Shown here: piece after piece, positions 58,581 to 64,000 of the stretch
How the letters are laid out: each line of letters starts with the position of its first letter
Numbering within the stretch: the stretch's first letter is position 1
DNA from: Basidiobolus meristosporus CBS 931.73
Taxonomy: Eukaryota; Basidiobolomycota; Basidiobolomycetes; Basidiobolales; Basidiobolaceae
Length of the DNA: 64,000 bases
Direction of reading: 5' to 3'
Assembly: GCA_002104905.1 (NCBI GenBank)
Contig: MCFE01000106.1
Location: forward strand, 105,886-169,885
The notes under the pieces: model-generated
Told to the model about the DNA's origin: nothing
The model's database searches: none
Seen by the model: only the letters and a program-made list of their open reading frames with translations
Position numbers and translations under genes: made by a program

Positions 58581-60282
58581 AGGGAAAGTTACCAAGTTGG
58601 TGAAATCTTTATTTGGGTCAAGAACTAATCTAAGCACAAATAAAGAAGCCAATTAAGAAGTCTAGAACCTCTCTAATAAGTAATCTAATTTATGTTTTGT
58701 TTCATCTCTAATGTTTGTTTCAATAAAGTAAAGCTCATCAGGGGTAAATATAAAATTCAAGGGTTTTGGGGGAAGTACAAATTGTAGATGTTTCTGATCA
58801 ATATAATCTAAGACTGGAACCCAGCCTGGGATTAGGTGTAGTAGGAAAGGTGTGTGGACTTGCAAGTAGCTCTGCCACATAGATCTTAGATGGTCCTGAG
58901 CCAGTAGTCTTGGTTTCTCAGTTTTTAAAGTATTGAAGCAAGCTCTGTTACTACAGCAGAGCCAACCAGGGTGTGCCAGCAAGAAGCCCTATGAAAAATT
59001 ATTGAGATGATCCTGTCAAAAGGCCGTCACAAAGTTAATGTCCTGTGACTGAGAGGTACTGATCTTGTCAGGACTCCATCCAGAGACCATTGAAAAATAA
59101 TTGCACCCCAGATTTCACAAAAAACTTTGTCAAAATTTTTCATCACAACAATGTATAAGTGGCTTTTGATTGGTTCCCTGCCAATTTGCTCACTTTTTAA
59201 TCCCATACACTCTATTGCCTCCTACATTTGTGTGAATTGATTGGCTATTGCCTCTTTTTCACACTCCTTACTTCCTGACTCAACCGTTTCTCTTACTTGT
59301 AATGCATACAAATTGATTTATTTCTGTTGAAACTTCAGTTGTACCTCAATTGCCAATTGTATTGACCTGTACAAGTCTCTATACCCTACACAAACATTAA
59401 GCCCAACCCCACACTCAACAAGTAACTCCATTAAAATTCACCACTCAATAAGTATTTCTGCTATAATGCTCTGGTTCCACAATTTTGGCGGGATCTCAAT
59501 GGCTTTATGCCACTGTTCATTCACTGGTCCCACACATCCTGGTCTTCAGCTGGCACTGCAAGGTCTAGCTCCTCATCTGCCAGTCTTTGCAATAAATCCT
59601 TGCAATATTCCAGTGCGTTTTCTTGAGCACTGCTCTTGAGGAAGTGCTGCAACCTCTTGGTGTGCCTATTAATGTTCCAAAACTCCACTGAAGGCATTGT
59701 GATAGTCTTTCAAGCTCTTGACATTGTAGCCTTGTCTGTCAGTGGGATCTCCACTCTGTCAACAATGGAGGCAGTGGAGGCTGTGGTAGACAAATTGCCG
59801 TTTTCAGCAAACTCATCTACCTTGCTGGAGTGTAGCTCAACTGGCTGCGCTTCCAACTATTGTGAAAACAGCTGTTTTCTTGTTGGTAATTCTTCTTGGC
59901 TATGATGGGATTCAGTCTGTTCCTGGCTTGCGGTGTTAATTGGCAAGAACTGCAGTTTTTTTTGCATGCCTCCCTGTCTCAGGCTTGGGTAGACATTTTT
60001 CCCTTTACCTTTCCCTTTATCACTCCCAGGTCTTTCACTGCTACTTTGTCTGAGTGCTTCTTGTAAAGAGCTACATTTTCTCCTAGATACATTCTGCTCT
60101 GACACATCTGTTTTGGCCTACTTGTCCCTGCTGGCACTCTTCTGGCAACCTGATGTTTCTTTTCAGCTTGCTTTGAGCTCTCAACTATAGATGTGACAGG
60201 CTCCTGTAAAAGCAGCTGGTTTTTATCTCTGCCAGGTCCTTCACTGCTACTTTGACTGGGTGCTTCTTGAGTGGTACTACAC
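58581..60282 (-). mobile_element. LINE copy C with ORF1-like and ORF2 C-terminal remnants
   Basis: The left end has the tail AGGGAAAGTTACC-loop-GGTGAAATCTTTATTT. Minus-strand ORF 58982-58662 is an ORF2 C-terminus (a HTPFLLHL block, then PLNFIFTPDEL) of a subfamily distinct from the rightmost copy. Upstream on the minus strand are repeat R copy 2 and then a degraded, frameshifted region with Gln/Ser/Lys-rich ORFs (60282 to about 59500), which I read as ORF1 remains. The 5' end is cut at TTAGGGTTAGG. Confidence 0.65.
58987..59459. repeat. Direct repeat R, copy 2
   Basis: Same orientation as 58131-58573 with substitutions and small indels throughout. It lies inside element C and extends beyond the end of copy 1. 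Confidence 0.75.
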
Positions 60283-60293
60283 TTAGGGTTAGG
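60283..60293 (+). repeat. Telomere-like junction motif
   Basis: TTAGGGTTAGG, nearly two full telomeric units, between element C and the tail of element D. Confidence 0.75.
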
Positions 60294-61064
60294 TGGGAGA
60301 TAGTCACCAACAGGTGTAATCTTTATTTCAGCTGAAACAAAGAAGCCAGCGCTACTGTTGCAGCTTTGATACAACTGTGGGTAGCTGAGGGGAATTTGTA
60401 GGTAAGTTTACAAGAAGTGATGATAGTTCTTCAGTGCTCAAGACACTGTTCAGGGGGAAGGGGGTAGTACAAGGGGTAAGAATGATTTGTGAACAACATT
60501 AATGAGGGGAATATGATAGGGATTGATTTTCATCATAAAGGGAGTGTGCTGCTTCAGATATTGCTGCCAAAGGTCTGTCAAGTACTTCAGGCAGGCCAGC
60601 TTGGGTTTTTCTGACTGCAGAATATAGTGAGCAAACTTCTTGACTTCAGGGTCTCCAAATATAGTTCTCCAGCAGGAGCCAGGTGTAGTGTGGTGTGTTC
60701 TCTTCCAGGTCTTGATCAGTGGGTTGTTGCAGTGGTGAAGTCTGAGATATAATCTGGTTCTAAGGTAGAGTAGTCTGATCTTGTAGGGCATAAACCCAAA
60801 AGCACCAAGAATAGCATGTCCGTAGGGGCATTCAAGTAGATGAGGCACCAGGGATGTAATGCACCAGACTGCAAACTTGTCAAGCTTAGTGCAGTCTCTA
60901 GAAGTAAGAGAGAGAAGTGGTAAGCCAAATTCCAGGACAGGGAAGACAAACTGCTTGAGTAGAAGGAGGCAGCTAGGAGCTGAAGTTGTAGGAGGAGTTA
61001 CAGCCAGTAGCTTGTGGAGTGCTTGTCTTGCCAGGATGATTCTCTTCTTCATGTGTGCTCCAAA
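60294..61064 (-). mobile_element. LINE copy D, 5'-truncated, near-identical to the rightmost copy
   Basis: It aligns to 62154-62925 almost base for base, including the tail and the ORF2 C-terminus (minus frame 61052-60450: a KKRIILARQALHKLLA block). A small indel near the end of ORF2 (G-run at about 60460) shifts the frame, so the last 40 residues present in the other copy are lost. At 61062 the match stops abruptly (GTGTGCTCCA) and telomere-like sequence begins. Confidence 0.85.
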
Positions 61065-61074
61065 GGGTTAGGGG
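61065..61074 (+). repeat. Telomere-like junction motif
   Basis: GGGTTAGGGG directly after the truncation point of copy D and before the tail of copy E. Confidence 0.75.
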
Positions 61075-61608
61075 AGGGAAAGTCACCAAGGTAGGTGAAA
61101 TCTTTATTTGATTGCAGACAAGTCTAACTACAAATAAAGGAGCCAGCTGGGAATAGAAGATTCCCAAAGTAAACACTAAGTTGAATATGAATAAATCTAA
61201 GCTAAAGTTAAGGCAGTATCCCAGAGTACACTGGAGTTCAGGTTCATGGGGGAGTGAAGTAGATAAGCTTGAGAGATATAATAATCCTTTAAGAAGTGGG
61301 TAACAGCAGGTGAAGGGGAGTTTTTGATAAGTGAAGTAAATCTTGAGATCAGAGATTCCTCTAATGAGAAGGTCTTGTAAACTGGAGAATCCGGAAACTC
61401 TTTAAAGGCATGGTCAGTAGGTTCCCAGTAAAACTGGTCAGAGACATTTTGAGAGAACTCTTTAGCAATACTTTTGTCAAGTACTACCTCCATAGTGTGA
61501 TGGTTGATAAATCTCATGTTAACAATCTTGGATAAGTTGTAACCTTGTTGCTTGAGATACATCCTATGATCAGATATAGGAATAAACTCCACATTGGCAA
61601 AGTAGCAG
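61075..61608 (-). mobile_element. Retroelement copy E with ORF1-like C-terminus
   Basis: The tail reads AGGGAAAGTCACC, loop AAGGTA, GGTGAAATCTTTATTT. Minus frame 61592-61197 encodes 131 residues (YLKQQGYNLSKIVNMRF, HTMEVVLDKSIAKEF), a pattern I associate with the end of fungal LINE ORF1 or gag-like proteins; this is inference. No reverse-transcriptase part is present, so this is a deleted or non-autonomous copy. It is truncated at the next telomere-like run. Confidence 0.6.
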
Positions 61609-61624
61609 TAGGGTTAGGGTAGGG
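61609..61624 (+). repeat. Telomere-like junction motif, longest
   Basis: TAGGGTTAGGGTAGGG, more than two telomeric units, between element E and the SINE 3' tail. Confidence 0.8.
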
Positions 61625-62147
61625 GGGAGGAAAGTCACCAAGTGGTGAAATCTTTATTTACTTATGACAAGTATCTAAAGAAGCCAAGTTAATCTGAAGT
61701 AATTCCTAGAAAGCTAGGTCTGAGAGATATCTTCCTGGTAAGCCAGGTCTGAGAGTTGAGAAGCTGAGTGGTACTATATTTCCTAGTTAGCTAGGTCTGA
61801 GAGAGGTTTCCTGGAAAGCCAGGCCTGAGAAGTGAGAATCTGAATATATCTGAGCTAAGTTATACTGGTTTGCGGTAGCTGGATTGTGGCCGGAAAGGCC
61901 AGTAGACTGGGGGAACTGAGATGAATTTCTGGGCGATCACTGGCCAAATTTACTAGGCAAATCTGGCCATTAGCATTTCAAGGATTTCAGCCAATCAGAG
62001 CCTTTACTTTGCCCGATGGTTGATCAAGCCATCTCCCAATGAGCACACATCAATTTATTAATCAAATTTTTTGCTGGATCCAGGATTTGAACCCACAGCC
62101 ATGGGTATGGAAGGGTTAGGGATAACCACAAGGCTAAGTGTTCTTGG
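61625..62147 (-). mobile_element. tRNA-headed SINE sharing the LINE 3' tail, about 520 bp
   Basis: Read on the minus strand it starts with a tRNA-like head. An A-box TTAGCCTTGTGGTTA (62137-62123) and a B-box GGTTCAAATCC (62093-62083) are correctly ordered and spaced for RNA polymerase III. The acceptor arm does not pair, so it is not a functional tRNA. A unique body with four short hairpin repeats follows, and it ends with the same AATAAAGATTTCACC-loop-GGTGACTTTCC tail as the LINE copies. It appears full length between two telomere-like junctions. It presumably uses the LINE reverse transcriptase. Confidence 0.82.
61704..61831. repeat. Four covarying hairpin repeats in the SINE body
   Basis: Units of about 23 nt at 61704-61726, 61733-61755, 61781-61803 and 61809-61831. 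Each has a 5-bp stem and a 4-nt loop followed by GTCTGAGAG (or GCCTGAGAA). Units 1 and 3 have stem CCTAG/CTAGG; units 2 and 4 have CCTGG/CCAGG. This is a compensatory change that keeps pairing. Confidence 0.75.
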
Positions 62148-62153
62148 TTAGGG
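62148..62153 (+). repeat. Telomere-like junction motif
   Basis: TTAGGG followed by a short G-run, between the SINE 5' end and the 3' tail of the rightmost LINE. Confidence 0.7.
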
Positions 62154-64000
62154 GGGAGACAGTCACCAACAGGTGAAATCTTTATTTCAGTTGAAACAAA
62201 GAAGCCAGCGCTACTGTTGTAGCTTTGATACAAGAGTGTGTAGCTGAGGGGAATTTGTAGGTAAGTTAATAAGAAGTGATGATAGTTCTTCAGTGCTCAA
62301 GACACTGTTCAGTGGGAAGGGGGGTAGCAAGAGAGGTAAGAATGACTTGTGAACAACATTAATGAGGGGAATGTGATAAGGATTGATATTCATCATAAAG
62401 GGAGTATGCTGCTGCAGATATTGCTGCCAAAGGTCTGTCAAGTACTTCAGGTAGGCCAGCTTGGGTTTTTCTGACTGCAGAATATAGTGAGCAAACTTCT
62501 TGACTTCAGGATCTCCAAGTATAGTTCTCCAGCAGGAGCCAGGTGTTGTGTGGTGTGTTCTCTTCCAGGCCTTAATCAGTGGGTTGTTGCAGTTGTGAAG
62601 TCTGAGGTATAATCTGGTTCTAAGGTAGAGAAGTCTGATCTTATAGGGCATAAACCCAAAAGCACCAAGAATAGCATGTCTGTAGGGGCATTCAGGCAAA
62701 TGAGGCACCAAGGAGGTAATGCACCATACTGCAAACTTGTCAAGCTTAGTGCAGTCTCTAGAAGTAAGAGAGAGAAGTGGTAAGCCAAATTCCAGGACAG
62801 GGAAGACAAACTGCTTGAGTAGAAGGAGGCAGCTGGGAGCTGAAGTTGTAGGAGGAGTAACAGCCAGTAGCTTGTGGAGTGCCTGTCTTGCCAGGATAAT
62901 TCTCTTCTTCAGGTGTGCTCCAGAGTCTAGTCCAGTAGGAAGGAAAGGAAAGCCAAGATATGTAGCAGAAACCTGAGCAGGTAGAGTGGAGTTCTCCAAG
63001 TTGATGGGAGAGCCCAAAGGTACTGTCTTTGCAATGGAAAGCTGGAGATTATTCTTCTGCAGATACTGGTGGATGGTCTGGGAGTCTTGTTGCACATTGG
63101 AGGAGGATATTCTGATGTCATCAGCAAAGAGAGTAACCAGGCAGTCAGCTGAGAGTCTTGGGAAATCATTCAGGAAGATGGCAAACAGTATAGGACCAAG
63201 CACAGAGCCTTGAACCACTCCATTAGGAACTGAGAACACAGCTGATTGCTCACTTGGGTGCAGAATTCTTGCTTGTGGATCCAGAAACAGAGACCTGACA
63301 AGGAGGGTGAGAGAGGTACTGGAGAAGCATTGCAACTTGGACCAAAGCAGATTTCTGTCAACTGAATCAAAGGCCTTAGTAATATCAAACAGAACAGAGG
63401 GATACTTGCACTGGAGAGAGTGATCTTGGCTAAGTATGACTGCATATTCCAAGGAGAGGCCAGGAACAAAGCCAAACTGTGCAGGATGAAACTTGAGAGA
63501 GTCAGAGTAGAGCTCCTGAGCAAGCAGAAGCTCAAACACCTTTCTGCAGGTGGGCAGCAGAGATATTGGCCTGTAGGAGCTAGGATCCAGGTGCTTTCCT
63601 TTACCCTTGTACAGTGGCAGAACATTTGCAAAGGACCATTCCTCAGGAGTAGAAAGCTGGGCTGAGCATTGCTGAAACAGTGGAAGCAGAAGTGCAGACA
63701 TGGCCTTGGTACTAGTCTTCAGAAGCTCATAGGAGATTGTGTCCACACCTGGAGCAGTAGAGTTGGGAAGCCTCTTGAGCACATTATGGATTCTCCTTTG
63801 ATCAAGTGCAAGTGGGATGGGCAGAGTCTTGAAGTCAGGATGAAAGCCAGGAGTTGAGTGCTGCTTTGTAGAGAAGAAGATGTTAGCCAGCTGTTCTGTT
63901 GAAGGTAACTTCCTGGAAGAGGGCCTCATTGCCCTGTAGAGTCTTGATACTGTTCTTGTTATAGAGTTGGAAGATTGCAGAGGCAAGGAACTCATAATAT
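62154..64000 (-). mobile_element. LINE copy G, the most intact, running off the right edge
   Basis: The 3' end is at 62154 with tail AGTCACC-AACA-GGTGAAATCTTTATTT. Only about 57 bp separate it from the ORF2 stop, so the 3' UTR is very short. The element continues beyond the window, so its 5' end and any endonuclease or ORF1 are not visible. It is the likely source type for copy D. Confidence 0.88.
62211..64000 (-). CDS. LINE ORF2 reverse transcriptase, partial (N-terminus outside the window)
   Basis: About 595 codons are open to the window edge. Reverse-transcriptase blocks are in order: APGVDTISYELLK (block 1), ANVLPLYKGKG and SYRPISLLPTCRKVFE (block 2), AQFGFVPG (block 3), LFDITKAFDSVDR (block 4, block A Asp), NGVVQGSVLGPILF (block 5), LFADDIRI (catalytic FADD, block C), and thumb sequence. 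No RNase H domain follows. The C-terminal 250 residues are an element-specific domain with a CxxCxxx-free helical pattern that recurs in fragments A, C and D. Endonuclease, if any, would lie beyond 64000. The frame is uninterrupted, so the copy could be active. Confidence 0.9.
   Translation of the reverse strand, partial: IMSSLPLQSSNSITRTVSRLYRAMRPSSRKLPSTEQLANIFFSTKQHSTPGFHPDFKTLPIPLALDQRRIHNVLKRLPNSTAPGVDTISYELLKTSTKAMSALLLPLFQQCSAQLSTPEEWSFANVLPLYKGKGKHLDPSSYRPISLLPTCRKVFELLLAQELYSDSLKFHPAQFGFVPGLSLEYAVILSQDHSLQCKYPSVLFDITKAFDSVDRNLLWSKLQCFSSTSLTLLVRSLFLDPQARILHPSEQSAVFSVPNGVVQGSVLGPILFAIFLNDFPRLSADCLVTLFADDIRISSSNVQQDSQTIHQYLQKNNLQLSIAKTVPLGSPINLENSTLPAQVSATYLGFPFLPTGLDSGAHLKKRIILARQALHKLLAVTPPTTSAPSCLLLLKQFVFPVLEFGLPLLSLTSRDCTKLDKFAVWCITSLVPHLPECPYRHAILGAFGFMPYKIRLLYLRTRLYLRLHNCNNPLIKAWKRTHHTTPGSCWRTILGDPEVKKFAHYILQSEKPKLAYLKYLTDLWQQYLQQHTPFMMNINPYHIPLINVVHKSFLPLLLPPFPLNSVLSTEELSSLLINLPTNSPQLHTLVSKLQQ

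Noticed and set aside
62070-62146. A functional tRNA gene
   Set aside because: A and B boxes are good but the acceptor and T stems do not pair and the sequence runs into a longer repeat with a LINE tail; it is a SINE head.
58000-62200. Target-site duplications or LTRs around the array elements
   Set aside because: I looked for flanking direct repeats and terminal repeats; only the telomere-like motifs recur, and no LTR structure is visible.

Overview
The window is nuclear DNA from a fungus. Genes are split by many short GT-AG introns (about 45-130 nt), intergenic spacers are long (0.4-3 kb), and the gene content is fungal: CYP51/ERG11, a Kre9/Knh1-like cell-wall protein, an Mph1/FANCM helicase, forkhead and RFX factors. 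Several traits point to an early-diverging, non-Dikarya lineage (Zoopagomycota or Mucoromycota; I cannot decide which): an AT-AC U12-type intron, ethylene-receptor-like proteins, a JMJD6 orthologue, and telomere-associated LINEs. Exon structures were worked out by hand from splice sites and reading frame, and no database search was run.

Layout. 0-13 kb: a coiled-coil protein, a small secreted protein, an RRM pseudogene, a SUMO-motif Snf2 ATPase (Uls1-like), a GPI-type Kre9/Knh1 wall protein, and a FAR1-type DNA-binding protein. 13-26 kb: mostly spacer around a mitochondrial LEA-like protein, a forkhead factor, and two same-strand START-domain paralogues. 28-33 kb: RFX factor and CYP51, convergent. 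34-36 kb: a Cys-rich protein of unknown function. 37-45 kb: an Mph1/FANCM helicase flanked by two inverted copies of an ethylene-receptor-like gene. These have a complete copper-site signature but no histidine kinase, and they share a 472-bp tract with only one mismatch. 46-53 kb: a 7TM receptor, an LRR-TM-SH3 receptor and JMJD6. 53-55 kb: two tiny convergent paralogues.

From about 57.8 kb to the right edge the window changes character. It is a head-to-tail stack of at least six non-LTR retroelement copies plus one tRNA-headed SINE, all on the minus strand. Six of the seven junctions carry a telomere-like motif (TTAGGG or longer) immediately before the element 3' end. The LINEs and the SINE share a 3' tail: a small hairpin, AATAAA, and a C-rich end. 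This is the pattern expected if the 3' end of the telomeric G strand primed reverse transcription, which would place the chromosome end to the right. The oldest-looking copy is on the left and the most intact on the right.

Taken together, 37-50 kb reads as a sensory neighbourhood (ethylene-type receptors, GPCR, LRR receptor), and 57.8-64 kb as a probable subtelomeric retroelement array.
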